Below are positions 12,439-22,382 of a stretch of DNA of 64,000 nt, piece by piece. The notes beneath the pieces are model-generated. The model did no database searches and had not been told where the DNA came from. It saw only the letters and a list, made by a program, of their open reading frames with translations. Source of the DNA: Saccharomycopsis fibuligera x Saccharomycopsis cf. fibuligera (taxonomy: Eukaryota; Ascomycota; Saccharomycetes; Ascoideales; Saccharomycopsidaceae). The position numbers and the translations under genes were made by a program. The stretch is from the NCBI GenBank assembly GCA_001936135.1, contig CP012817.1, positions 1,612,001 through 1,676,000 of the forward strand. The letters are read 5' to 3'. The first letter of the stretch is position 1, and the number at the start of each line of letters is the position of its first letter.

Positions 12439-12791
12439 TTTTGTGTCTGTTTATTGGGTTACTGATATTAGTTGATCTGTCAAGTAGCTGCGCTGCGTCT
12501 TCTTCTTCCATTGAAATTTTTTTACTTTCTTTTCTGTCGTTGACTTTTTTTATTTTTTTTCTTACTTTTTTGCGTTTTTTTAAGGGTCGGGTAAATGGTA
12601 CCGCGCACCCCCGCTTCCTTAGAGCACTACGACAGCGCATCAGCAACAAGCACCAGCGAGTACGAAGCTAGAGTGAACATAGTAGATAACAGAATAACAA
12701 GGTAAAACAACAAAATGTAACCAGAAAACAAAAAATAACAATTCAATTATACAGTAGCTATGAGAAGTGCAAACATCATCAAACATTATCG
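12439..12791. other. PRT1 promoter region
   Basis: Contains T/A-rich tracts (12515-12580) upstream of the PRT1 start and a short GC-rich block near 12596-12620. No gene seen. Confidence 0.5.
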
Positions 12792-13637
12792 TTAGCGTCT
12801 CACCTTCAAGATCTTCTTCTTTGGCATCACTGGCGGCGATGGAGAGACAGATGGAGCCATTGGAGGCTCCTTATCATAGACAGACTTAAGCTGAGGATGG
12901 CCCATGAGCAATGGTGAGTGCAATGGCACAATTCTGTTCATCTTCATTCCTTTCACCACTGGCACTTCCTGTGGTGTATATTCGTTGGATTGTAACTGTG
13001 GGTCAAAGTTTGGCAATTTCAACTCTTTGACGGACTGCAAGCTCGTTTGGTGTTTCTGCAAATACACTGCAACTTTCTTAATAAGCACTCTTTTGTTTTT
13101 TACGTATTCATTGACAGCAGTTTGATTTTGCTTGAGCAAAACACGCACCCTGCCCGAGTTACCAAAATCTTGAGGATGGGTCTTATCTGGCTCTAAGATT
13201 GTTTTGAGCCCCAAACGGATACAAGCATCGGATATCGTCTTTGCCAACGGGTTTGTCACTGCAAGTTCTTTAGGCACACGACGTCCTTCGTTCAGTGAGC
13301 GATTGGCGTCAAAATAGCATGGATAAAGGAGCTGGTAGTTTTTCATTTCGTCTCTGGTGGTCACTGGAAAATCAGCAGCATCTACTTTATTGCCGTCTTG
13401 ATCCACAAGCATCGGTATTGGATCATTCTTGCTGCCCAGTAGCTGTGGAATATCGTCGTCTCCGAGTACATCATTATTAGTGTTTGGGAATAATGGCGGC
13501 TCGTCGTAGTTGGTGGACTTGGTGACTTTGGAAACGAGCTTCGGGGCAATAGGCGTTCTCAAGTTTGGATCAAACTCGGCAACGTCCATATCCATGTTGT
13601 CGATATCGTCGTCGCTTACTTCTTCCAATCTAGGCAT
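12792..13637 (-). CDS. SEC65: Signal recognition particle subunit Sec65 (SRP19 homologue)
   Basis: 281 residues, binds SRP RNA and prepares it for Srp54 in co-translational targeting to the ER. The SRP19 fold is clear at about residues 106-172: LLYPCYFDANRSLNEGRRV, then AVTNPLAKTISDACIRLGL and KTHPQDFGNSGRVRVLLK. The first 100 residues are acidic and the last 30 are Pro-rich, ending in a basic KKKILKVRR tail. Both extensions are typical of the yeast protein (273 residues) and lacking in human SRP19. The gene is divergent from RRN9. Confidence 0.95.
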   Translation of the reverse strand: MPRLEEVSDDDIDNMDMDVAEFDPNLRTPIAPKLVSKVTKSTNYDEPPLFPNTNNDVLGDDDIPQLLGSKNDPIPMLVDQDGNKVDAADFPVTTRDEMKNYQLLYPCYFDANRSLNEGRRVPKELAVTNPLAKTISDACIRLGLKTILEPDKTHPQDFGNSGRVRVLLKQNQTAVNEYVKNKRVLIKKVAVYLQKHQTSLQSVKELKLPNFDPQLQSNEYTPQEVPVVKGMKMNRIVPLHSPLLMGHPQLKSVYDKEPPMAPSVSPSPPVMPKKKILKVRR

Positions 13638-13967
13638 GATGTTTGTTTCTGTGTGTTTACTTTTGCAAATATGGCTGTGTTTGCCTTGTGTTCAATGGCT
13701 CTTGTTCATGCTGTATCTTCTCTTCTCTTCTCTTCTCTCAGTTGTAGTGGACGAAATCTGTTGATTCTTTTCATTTTTCGTTCTGTAAGGGCTGATTTTC
13801 TGGGTCACCCGGCCTCTCTGTTTTCGATTTTTTTTTTTTTATATTTCGTATAGCGTCCTGGCACAGTGAAGAGGACGCTTCAAGTAGAGATATCACTAGG
13901 ACGAAGTGATGGGAATGAAGAAGAGATCCTACGAGCAGCTGGTGAGCAGCATAAAAATCACCACCGT
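13638..13967. other. Divergent SEC65 / RRN9 promoter
   Basis: 330 bases with a TCTTC-type pyrimidine repeat at 13721-13739 and a T tract at 13830-13842. The part from 13854 is open in frame with RRN9 but lacks an ATG. Confidence 0.5.
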
Positions 13968-15119
13968 ATGCCACCAAAAAATCAAAAGAAAGCTTTTTAT
14001 AAAGAGCTATTTGAGATCACTCAGCACATAGAGGACGAATTTCGTCATGATCTAGCAGTACACCTATACTCCGCTTTTCTTACCAAACAGAAACACTTTC
14101 TGTTCCCGCCAGAGCGCTGGGCGCTATGGCCTCTTCCAATTCTGGATGTCCCTGATCCAAATCCCGGAGCAAAGTATGTTGATGAGTTGAAAATTAAAAG
14201 CAAGCTGCATGATTGGAACAGTAGTATAAATGGCAGGCCAAACACGCTGGCAGAGGCTCATCGTAAGCCCTTTAGCAGCAATGGTCAAGTGGAAGATTCA
14301 TATGAAGAAATGGAGGACCTCAGCTCGCCAATTGACGGTATGAAGTTTGAACTCGATGCTATATTCCAGCGCAAAGTTTATGCCAAAATTCGCCAGTATG
14401 CACAGCAAACGGGCAAGTCGTTACTGCCAGTAGTTGACCCACCGGTACGATTGCATCAGCACCATAAGAATCAGATCATTGACAAATTGGACCTTTTGCT
14501 TACCAAGATGATTGAAACTCGAGTGGGACGGAAAGACTTGCATACATTCGTAAAAAGAAAACAGGCCTTACAACAACAAGAACAGAAACAGCAAGAGCAG
14601 GAGCAGAAACCGAAGCAAATGGAGTTGCTAAAGCGTCCTAGAAAAGGCACTTGGCTTGATATATTATCGTTGCATCCTAACAAAAAGGTATTTGCTCAGT
14701 GCCACAAGTTATTTGCTGCATATTCAAAGGAGTATATTGAAGATAATCACCAAGAGATATATGGGGTTGAGCACACTAAAAGTAGCGAGCAACAAAAGAA
14801 AGACAAAGGTGAGGAAAGCGGTAGTGATAATAGTGATGCAAGTCTCGATGTTGCGGATGAGGATAGTATTGCTGATATTCTAAATGCCGAACCTGATTAC
14901 AAGAAACGAACACATAAAGTGAAATATAGAATTAAGTTAAACCGTGACAAAAGGCTTGACAATATCAAGATTAGTCATTTACAGCAGCAATGGGCATTAC
15001 AGGAAGAAGAGAAACAAAATCGTTACCTGCTCGAGGACTCGGACATAGAAGATAATTATCTTCTTCCAGAAAAGAAAAAACGTCGTATTCATCGAACAGT
15101 AGATGGACCCAATAAATGA
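13968..15119 (+). CDS. RRN9: RNA polymerase I upstream-activation-factor subunit Rrn9-like
   Basis: 383 residues from the first in-frame ATG (13968); the frame is open back to 13854 with no earlier ATG, so the start is the first methionine. The Rrn9 domain is at about residues 19-68: DLAVHLYSAFLTKQ followed by FPPERWALWPLP and DVPDPNP. The residue between these last two is encoded by CTG, and Ser fits the usual polar residue there better than Leu. In S. cerevisiae Rrn9 is part of UAF, which recruits TBP and core factor to rDNA promoters in the nucleolus. The centre holds a Gln/Glu-rich coiled coil (about 205-235) and the C-terminus ends in a basic KKKRRIHR patch, a likely nuclear signal. Confidence 0.8.
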   Translation: MPPKNQKKAFYKELFEITQHIEDEFRHDLAVHLYSAFLTKQKHFLFPPERWALWPLPILDVPDPNPGAKYVDELKIKSKLHDWNSSINGRPNTLAEAHRKPFSSNGQVEDSYEEMEDLSSPIDGMKFELDAIFQRKVYAKIRQYAQQTGKSLLPVVDPPVRLHQHHKNQIIDKLDLLLTKMIETRVGRKDLHTFVKRKQALQQQEQKQQEQEQKPKQMELLKRPRKGTWLDILSLHPNKKVFAQCHKLFAAYSKEYIEDNHQEIYGVEHTKSSEQQKKDKGEESGSDNSDASLDVADEDSIADILNAEPDYKKRTHKVKYRIKLNRDKRLDNIKISHLQQQWALQEEEKQNRYLLEDSDIEDNYLLPEKKKRRIHRTVDGPNK

Positions 15120-15766
15120 ATTATATAGCATGCTTATTGTCATGTCATTATTTTGTGCTTATAAATTTGAGCTGTTTTGCTCTGTCCAGCTCCAACCTAT
15201 GTTATGTTAACCTTTTTTAATTGTTTTTTTTTTTTAACCGTTTGCAAAGCGTAGAGATTGATTGGTGTTTCATGAAGGACTGGGCCATTATTACCGTTCA
15301 GCAGTGTCATTCTGATACATGAGGAACAATTCACGGATAATCAAAGAGTCTCGGAGATAATGACTTTTGGTTGGACCTCAATTGGGAAGTTGCGGAGCTT
15401 TCCAAAAATGGTAATTTTATATGAGTTATTTGCTAATCATCTATTTCAACTAATTAGGTAATTATGGCAGCTTCTTTTTTTGGCATTATCTTCTCTCATT
15501 CAATCTGCTTTGCATCTGGTTTTTGTTTCGAAATTTTGGTTTTCGATGCATGATGCATTACATGCATTCCCTTGCATTGCAATGCGCAATTTGATACCGG
15601 CGACGACTGTTATCCTTTCCTGTGGAGCCATCGTTGATTTCTCTTATATGGAGTGATTCTGCTAAAACTACAAGACTACATGAAATCGAGAAAGCTATCA
15701 AACCTTTATTTTGATTAATTTTTGAACAGCTAATCGTATGACGCAAATTTGTTACAACAACCCAAC
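15120..15766. other. SSY1 upstream region
   Basis: No gene other than a short uORF (15738-15770). It contains a cluster of TGCAT words at 15546-15580. Confidence 0.6.
15546..15587. repeat. Cluster of ATGCAT palindromes
   Basis: Three exact ATGCAT palindromes (15546, 15553, 15562) followed by a TTGCATTGCAATGCGCAA inverted-repeat segment. It sits about 190 bases upstream of the SSY1 uORF and could be an operator or chance low complexity. Confidence 0.6.
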
Positions 15767-15770
15767 ATGA
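15738..15770 (+). promoter_or_regulatory. uORF overlapping the SSY1 start (ATGA junction)
   Basis: ATG at 15738 opens a 10-codon frame whose TGA (15768-15770) overlaps the SSY1 ATG (15767-15769) as ACATGA. If the leader includes 15738, ribosomes must read through or reinitiate to make Ssy1, so this would lower or regulate its output. Confidence 0.6.
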
Positions 15771-18700
15771 GCCCTTTTTCCAATGAACTTCTGGCATCGC
15801 CCTCAATATCAAGCAAGCAGCAACAACACAGAGAGAGTGAAACTATTATCGTCAACGGGACGGTAATAAAAAAACGCACTGTTTCAGCCAATATGAAGCG
15901 TCGTGTCTCCAAAGGGTTGTCTAGAATCTCAATTAACAGACTCTCAGTATTGGTGTCGTCGCCCAATAGAAAGTCAGAAACTTCACTAAATGACCACCTA
16001 TTTCCAAAAATGCCATATTTCAATATCTCTGCCAAAAATAGCAGCAAAGCAAATAGAAGAGACTCTATCTTTTCTAACATAAATTGTCAACTCGAAGAAG
16101 AGGAGGAAGACATCGCAGTGTTGAAGAAAGAAATGGAGTATTTGCCAGACCCAATCAACCCTATCATTGTGCAAAAAGTGCTACATCAATATCATCCTGA
16201 TATTCAAAACACAAGTAACGACAGGTACTTTTTCACTCACCTTTATGAGTCTATAATAAAATCGCATTTGAAGAATCTCAAGCAGAGAAAACTAGTATCC
16301 TCCAATAGCAAAAGTGGCTTCGACGACTTAGAGCAATCAGAAGACGACATCTTGCAGAAATTTGATAATCCGCTAACCCCAACGTTTTCTCAGCAGTACG
16401 ATTCCTCTTGCAGCGACTTTGATAAATATGACAGAAAAGTAAAAAGAGAGGTTGTTTTGAAAAACTTAACTGAAGACGCTTTTGAGCTCAAACAAATTAG
16501 CCGCACACATGGCTTACTAAACGTTGCCAGTGCTGAGGATCTACATGCACGGTTTTACAGCAATGATCCAGACGGTGATGAAATTGTGCGGCATGATCAA
16601 ATAAACAGTAACTATAACGTCCGCGATAGTATTGATAGCGCCAACAGCAACGTGATAATAATTAATAATCGCAACCTTTTCAACATAAAGTCCAGTCTTC
16701 CCAACGACGGCGGTTTGCGGGTTCATAAGTTGGCAGAGAGAATTTTCCCTAGTCGTTCTTTGTCTAATATTAGTATGAGTGAGCCTGGCTCTCCAAAGAC
16801 GCATTTCAAAAAAACATCTCAGAATTCTGCAAAGAGGCACAGTATGGCTGACTCATTCAGTACTGTTGACGTCGACGAGATGAGTGTCGAGGATGCTCCT
16901 CTTGATGAGAAAACCAGAACCAATTTCTTGTCAAATACTACAACGCTTCATAGCACTAATTCAAGTCCATTCTACCATCATCACTATCACCACCATGATC
17001 GTAAGTTGAGTGATGATAGCAGTTTTTTCAACGTTGATATTGCTTCTGCTGGTCAAGCAAGGACATCTGACCGAGACATTGAAAAAAATACACAGCACAA
17101 TTATCACAGCCATCATCATCATGGTTGTCAGAATTATGGCTTACAACGCAAACTCAGCCCTCGAGTTCTTCAAATGATTGCGTTTGGTAGTGCTTTGGGA
17201 AATGGTCTTCTTTTGAATTCTGGTAAAAATTTCACAATTTCTGGTCCCTTGGGCGCTTTTCTCGGCTTTACAATTTCAGGACTAATTGTTCTTGCAGTAA
17301 TGCTCTCTTATTGCGAAGTGGTTACTGTACTTCCTATTGCTGATGGTGTGTCAGGCTTAACATCCCGCTTTGTTGATGATGCCTATGGTTTTACTTTGGG
17401 ATGGTCCTACTGGCTTGCTTTTACAATTTCGTTGCCTGCAGAAATTATTGCTGGTGTTGTTATGTTAAGTTACTATGAAAGTCTTGACATCCCTAACAGC
17501 CCTGGTACAGCAGCATGGATTATATTCTTCATGGTTGTGATTGTGGGTATTAATATGTTTGACGTTAGGGTATTTGGTGAAGTTGAATACGGCTCCAACA
17601 TTATTAAAATTTTGATGATTATTATGCTCAGTATTGTGTCGGTTATTATCAACGTAGGTAGTGGCGCCAGTAATACTAAAAGTACAGATTATATTGGTAC
17701 CAAGTTCTGGAACTCAGCGAAATCTAATCAAACCATTGATGCGTACTATGGTGCATTCAGACCTACTTTCGATCTTTCTGATACTGGAAACGGTGCCATA
17801 AATGGAATTGGCGGTGCGGCTGGTCGATTCTTAGCTGTGCTAACCTCAACTGGGATTGCTTCATATGCTTACTGCGGAACGGAAATCGTAGGCATTGCAG
17901 CAAGTGAAGCAAAAAGTCCCAAGAAATCATTGCCTTCAGCCACAAAGAAAGTCTTCTGGAGAATTTTGTTTTTTTATATTCTTGCCGTTTTGCTTGTCGG
18001 GTTTAACATTTATAGCGGTGACCCACGATTGTTGAGGTATTTTTACAGTGCAGAAAATGAAAATATGGACCCATACCAATCAAAATACGTGCTTGCTGAA
18101 ACGGCAGATTTGAAAAGCCGTGGAATTCGAATATGTCATCCAAGTAATGTAGCCACACACGCTACATTTGGACCTTTTTCTTCAGCTAACAAGTCACCTT
18201 GGGTAGTCGCTGCCCAGTCTGTGGGAATGTGCAATTTTGCATCTGCAGTTAATGCTATTATTGTTTTCTTTGCCCTCACTTCAGGAAGTTCTCAACTTTA
18301 CGCCTCCAGTCGCACACTATATGCTCTTTCTATCCAAAACAAAGCTCCAAAAATATTTAGTAAATGCACTCGCTCCGGAGTACCATACTGTGCTGTGCTA
18401 TTTACTGGTCTGTTTGCTTTTTTGGCTCTTGTGGCTCTCAGCGATAATTGTCTCAATGCTTTTACGTATTTCTCCAATCTCACTTCAACCTTTGTCATTT
18501 TGAGCTGGGCTGGTATGTGCTTGTCATTTATCAGATACTATTATGCGCTCCGTCTTCGCCCTGATATTATCTCCAGAGACGATCCAACATACCCATTCAA
18601 GTCACCAATGCAGCCATATTTGGGTTATTTCGGGCTTCTGGGGTCGTGTTTGATTATTTTGTTTGTAGGAGTGAGCACATTTGTAGAAGGGCGCTTTGAC

Positions 18701-18916
18701 TTAGCAACCTTTTTGAGTTCATATGGTGCAGTTATCGCGTTAGTTGTGGTGTACTTTGTTTACAAGCTAGTTTATAAGACGAGGGTGAAGAAGTTGCATC
18801 AAATCGACTTAGATACTGGAAGAAAAGAATCAGACAGGGAGGATTGGGAAGAGGCTAAGGCTTATAAGGGTACCAAAACTGAGTGGTTAAAAAAGGTTAA
18901 GGAATATGTCTTTTGA
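15767..18916 (+). CDS. SSY1: Ssy1-type amino-acid sensor (non-transporting permease homologue)
   Basis: 1049 residues from ATG 15767 (an upstream TTG is not a credible start). A very long hydrophilic N-terminus (about 1-460, with Ser, His and Asn runs) precedes a 12-segment amino-acid permease core that begins at SPRVLQMIAFGSALGNGLLL (about 463). Core motifs include GPLGAFLGFTISGLIV, SRFVDDAYGFTLGWSYWLAF and YCGTEIVGIAASEAKSPKKS. The combination of long N-tail, SRFVDDA/GWSYWL and a long extracellular loop after TM7-8 is typical of Ssy1 rather than a transporter; S. cerevisiae Ssy1 has 852 residues. Ssy1 senses external amino acids at the plasma membrane and with Ptr3 and Ssy5 triggers Stp1/Stp2 cleavage. 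An overlapping uORF may control its level. Confidence 0.88.
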   Translation: MSPFSNELLASPSISSKQQQHRESETIIVNGTVIKKRTVSANMKRRVSKGLSRISINRLSVLVSSPNRKSETSLNDHLFPKMPYFNISAKNSSKANRRDSIFSNINCQLEEEEEDIAVLKKEMEYLPDPINPIIVQKVLHQYHPDIQNTSNDRYFFTHLYESIIKSHLKNLKQRKLVSSNSKSGFDDLEQSEDDILQKFDNPLTPTFSQQYDSSCSDFDKYDRKVKREVVLKNLTEDAFELKQISRTHGLLNVASAEDLHARFYSNDPDGDEIVRHDQINSNYNVRDSIDSANSNVIIINNRNLFNIKSSLPNDGGLRVHKLAERIFPSRSLSNISMSEPGSPKTHFKKTSQNSAKRHSMADSFSTVDVDEMSVEDAPLDEKTRTNFLSNTTTLHSTNSSPFYHHHYHHHDRKLSDDSSFFNVDIASAGQARTSDRDIEKNTQHNYHSHHHHGCQNYGLQRKLSPRVLQMIAFGSALGNGLLLNSGKNFTISGPLGAFLGFTISGLIVLAVMLSYCEVVTVLPIADGVSGLTSRFVDDAYGFTLGWSYWLAFTISLPAEIIAGVVMLSYYESLDIPNSPGTAAWIIFFMVVIVGINMFDVRVFGEVEYGSNIIKILMIIMLSIVSVIINVGSGASNTKSTDYIGTKFWNSAKSNQTIDAYYGAFRPTFDLSDTGNGAINGIGGAAGRFLAVLTSTGIASYAYCGTEIVGIAASEAKSPKKSLPSATKKVFWRILFFYILAVLLVGFNIYSGDPRLLRYFYSAENENMDPYQSKYVLAETADLKSRGIRICHPSNVATHATFGPFSSANKSPWVVAAQSVGMCNFASAVNAIIVFFALTSGSSQLYASSRTLYALSIQNKAPKIFSKCTRSGVPYCAVLFTGLFAFLALVALSDNCLNAFTYFSNLTSTFVILSWAGMCLSFIRYYYALRLRPDIISRDDPTYPFKSPMQPYLGYFGLLGSCLIILFVGVSTFVEGRFDLATFLSSYGAVIALVVVYFVYKLVYKTRVKKLHQIDLDTGRKESDREDWEEAKAYKGTKTEWLKKVKEYVF

Positions 18917-19243
18917 AATATGCCAGTTTCTGTAAATTCTATTTCACATTTACATATAATACGGTTTGTTAATTAGTCATTATTCTTTTGTTTCTGTTTT
19001 TATTTTTGTTTTGCGGTATTGGTTAGGACTTTTTTTTTTTTTTTTTTCTTTTTTTCGTTGCTGTGAACTTTTAGATTCTCTGTTAATTCATTTGGGTAGA
19101 GTAATTAATGTGTTTAGTTTTGATAGCTTCATCTTCGTGGCGAGCCGTTTAGACAAATTGCTTGGCAGTATATGCTATTTGAGAGACATAGTATTGTAAA
19201 TTTAATAGTCCTGTCAGAGCTGTTTTTTATTTTGTTTTGTTTT
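18917..19243. other. SSY1 3' region
   Basis: T-rich sequence with a T tract at 19029-19055. No gene seen. Confidence 0.5.
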
Positions 19244-19503
19244 TGTTTTTTTACACAATATCGATTTACTAACTATATACAAATGATAGAAAATAAAATC
19301 TTATAAACTCATATATATAGCATATACAGTATAGTTCAAATGTTATCATGTAGCAGAAGCTTATATAAGTAAAAACCCCGTTAGTATTGTAAGTTTAGTA
19401 GTTTTGTCGGAATTGAGATAGATCTAGAGGAGAACATGGTTCAGGTGGCTATTGTTTTGATTTTAGTATGTTTTGTTGTTGATATCTACAGGTAGAAAGA
19501 AAG
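19244..19503 (+). repeat. Dispersed repeat, copy 1
   Basis: About 260 bases that reappear in reverse orientation at 53623-53897. By eye the match exceeds 90 percent, with a few small indels and a T-tract length difference. Shared words include TTCAAATGTTATCATGTAGC and GAATTGAGATAGATCTAGAG. It has no coding capacity. It may be a solo LTR or another transposon end, a fossil in either case. It lies immediately beside the LINE debris. Confidence 0.85.
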
Positions 19504-19504
19504 G

Positions 19505-21115
19505 GTTACACGTATACATTGTCCTTGCTATGTCTGATGAATGCAGAAGCTCATAGGTGCCAGGATTTCTTTTGTTAGGGACCTTTTTTTTTTCCCACAA
19601 ATTTATTATGTTATCTGTGTTCGTCAATGTAAAGCACTGTGCTGGGTTTTCTGTCAGTAAAGTTTGTCCTTAGTCATCACCTCTGTTGATCGTGTCAAGA
19701 ATATCTCTCCATCGGAATTAGGTGAGTTTTTATGCCCTGACTTGATGTTAGAATTGTTGAACTTTGCTTACATTTTTTGTATTAAATTTTCTGGCTACTC
19801 CTGATTAAGAATTTCAATTCTAAGATAAGTTAGTTTATAACTTTCTTTTACTCCATCGATTGGAATGCCGAAAAGATGTTTTTGAGTCTTTGCTATATTT
19901 GTGGAATAGGAAGAAGTGAGTACTTTTGATTTCCCATAGTTTAAAACTGCTCTCCTTATCAAACAGAATTCTTCAATTGTTTGTATTACTGACTCCATCT
20001 CCTGTTTCCCGTTTGCAAAAATGGAAATATCATCAGGAAATGCTAAGTATGTGACTTTTATTGGGCTAAGATATTTTGTGGCAATGGTGAAACCTTGTAG
20101 TTTTTTTCAACACTTCGTAGAAGAGGCTCAACTGCAAACATAAAAAGTGAAGGGATTATTGGGTTTTCCAATAACGTACCTTGATTCAAGGGTAAAAGTG
20201 AGCCTGAGGTGTCACGCATATGAGTGCATCCAATTGTACTTTGTAATATTGGCATTATTGTGGCCATGAAACCTCCGGTACCAAAGTTTAGATGTTTCAA
20301 CTGGCATTTGAGGTATGTGTGAGACAATCGAAGAGAAGTATGCGTAAATCCTCTTGTTTAGTGAAGTAGTTTTCTTGATTTACTAGTGCTTTAATACTTG
20401 CGAGAAATTCATTAAACCTGCGAATGTTGGTGTAATATTGGCGGTTTGGTATAAAACCCTGATGATTCTTGCCAGTTAGTTTCTCTAGCACTGTGCGTAA
20501 GCGATTATTGAGAATAATGCTTAGTAGCCGTAAGTTTGCGTTGATAAAGGCAATTGGTTTGTAATTTTTGATGTTGGTATTATATTTCCGTGGCTTTTGA
20601 ATTAGATTAAAAAGGGCTGTCATATATTTGCAACGAAGTGTGCCTACTGTAAAGATAGTGTTAGATTCTTTTAAGAGTCATTCTTTTGGTTATGGTTATA
20701 ATTTGAAGTAAAAATTGTACTGGAAACCATGAATTTCCGACACTGAGTTTTTGTTGGACTCCTTGCTGGCAATTTGAAGTTCTTATTCAGTTAATATCTT
20801 ACTCACATCCATCTTTTCTGTATCAGATGTTTTTATTTCTGGAATACATTGCTGAAAATATGCATCAATAGTTTGAGTATCGTTCATGCCTTTTTCATCA
20901 TTACAAAGTGATGCGTAAAATACTGAGGCATGTTGAATTATCTCATCAGTTTTGGTTAACTGGTTCCCTTCTTGACCATCTAGTAATTCGATATTTTGAG
21001 TGGGAGATGCAGAATTGAGAGATAAGAAGGATTCTTTAACACAATATCACCTAACCCAGCTTCATCATGGATACCTGCCAGAAAAGGTTTCGTCTTCAGG
21101 GGGAAGCGAGCTCAT
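19505..21115 (-). mobile_element. Decayed L1/Zorro-like LINE, reverse-transcriptase region
   Basis: Read on the minus strand, frame fragments line up in order with a non-LTR reverse transcriptase. A pre-RT linker lies at about 20790-21018 (IIQHASVFYASLCNDEKG). Finger motifs NYKPIAFINANLRLLSIILN and NHQGFIPNRQYY lie at about 20400-20570. Next come SHTYLKCQLKHLNFGTGGF and LNQGTLLENPIIPSLFMFAV (20080-20327), the catalytic box at 20029-20040 reading FPDD instead of the usual FADD/YADD, and a post-RT block LTYLRIEIL at about 19800. The frames are broken by at least one stop (after ILTE near 20785) and two or more frameshifts, so the copy is dead. Candida albicans Zorro elements are the obvious relatives. 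The 5' endonuclease part is missing. Confidence 0.85.
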
Positions 21116-21119
21116 GTCC

Positions 21120-21121
<2 letters not shown>

Positions 21122-21154
<33 letters not shown>

Positions 21155-21720
21155 CTGTGAGGATGAGTGAGGGTTGTTTGCCTGATCAAAGGAGAAATTT
21201 AGAAATGGGAATAAATTTGTTGGTCAGGATTGTGGTTATAGGGGTACGAAAGGTGGAATGGGAACGAAGGATTCTGGTCTGCAAAGGAATTGCAAATAGA
21301 GTTTGGAAAGAGTTGGGGATTGGTATGTGGCGGATTTTTTTAGAAGTTCTAGAATCATGGGGGATAATAACTTGTGTTACTGTAGAGTAAGTAAAGGTGC
21401 CTTAGTCATTATTAACACTGACTGACTTTGTGATGATGTTTTAAAGAGATTGTTTTCTTGCTCTTTTTTTCGGAGAGGGTTTTATAGAGAGCTTTTTCGA
21501 GGGTTTAGCTGTGTTTGAAATAGAGCTCTGTGGCATTGTTTGTTGCGTATTGACACAGTCCTTAATTGACATGCCTTCTGAGTCACAGTCCTCAAGGCCT
21601 TGAAAGGGTTTGGTGATTTAGTTCCCTGTTGAGGGTTGTTGATCGTTATGCCGAGAAACGATGTTTTTAATCCCATAAGAGTAAATTTTTGAAGCACAGA
21701 CAGATACCAACTACCTATTT
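21122..21720 (-). mobile_element. Possible second LINE 3' fragment with poly-A tail
   Basis: On the minus strand a short frame (21697-21482, containing FLGITINNPQQGTKSP, which recalls the YLGI post-RT motif) is followed by about 330 bases of C/A-rich non-coding sequence and then by about 33 A residues (T run at 21122-21154 on the plus strand). This is the structure expected of a 5'-truncated LINE insertion ending in its poly-A tail. It lies between the older LINE copy and the tRNA-Glu gene. Family assignment is tentative because the readable frame is short. Confidence 0.45.
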
Positions 21721-21738
21721 TGTAGTTATATTAAGTTC

Positions 21739-21833
21739 TCCGATATAGTGTAATGGCTAGCACGGTGCCCTCTCATTGATTATATGATGTTTAGGGTTCG
21801 GCACAAATCCGGGTTCAATTCCCGGTATCGGAG
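21739..21833 (+). tRNA. tRNA-Glu(CUC) with a 23-nt intron
   Basis: Acceptor stem TCCGATA pairs with TATCGGA (21826-21832), discriminator G at 21833. D arm has AGTGTAATGGCTAGCAC and the T arm CCGGGTTCAATTCCCGG. Anticodon stem GTGCC/GGCAC encloses CTCTCA plus C38; anticodon CTC is at 21772-21774. A 23-nt insert at 21776-21798 follows base 37, the canonical tRNA intron position. The body matches yeast tRNA-Glu (compare GATATAGTGTAA). Confidence 0.93.
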
Positions 21834-22382
21834 TATTTAAAATTTTTTTATACTCAATAGTAAGTTTTTGCTGTCTTCAATTTGAAGTAAGAGTACAGCA
21901 TTTTTTTAATCATTGAGGAAGTATGGAAGCTAGGATAACAGCATCATCACCTATCGAAAGAGCATCTGTTCTATAATATAGATATTCGACAGAGGCTAAA
22001 GGTTTGGGAAATTGGCAGATCTGAGACCTTCTTGCAAGATAGAAGGTTTAGCACAACAGTTGAACATAAAATTTTTTTTATCATAGTCTTATTTTACATC
22101 TTTCTCTTTTAAATGCCAGTTAAAAATAGTGGTGTATTCAAAGTTTTCACTCTCTTATGTTGAGTATTCGCACCGTCCAGACGGTACCTGCATTACTATT
22201 GAAAAACCGAATACAAAAGAGAAAAAAATATTTACACCATAACAAACAATAGTATTACGCACTTTTATGTATTTCTTTTCAATTGTAGCTCACTCTCAGA
22301 TCTGCGTTTTAACGCTGAGGGTTTTGAAATTTATTACCCCTTTTAATTGAAAACTGTCATTTAATGGTATTTAATTTTGACA
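21834..22382. other. Intergenic region tRNA-Glu / POP8
   Basis: A short T run follows the tRNA (21842-21850, a Pol III terminator). The rest is A/T-rich with no gene seen. Confidence 0.5.

Noticed and set aside
13911-13967. Upstream ATG in another frame as an RRN9 start (MKKRSYEQL)
   Set aside because: It runs into a stop after about 40 codons and no clear intron joins it to the Rrn9 frame.
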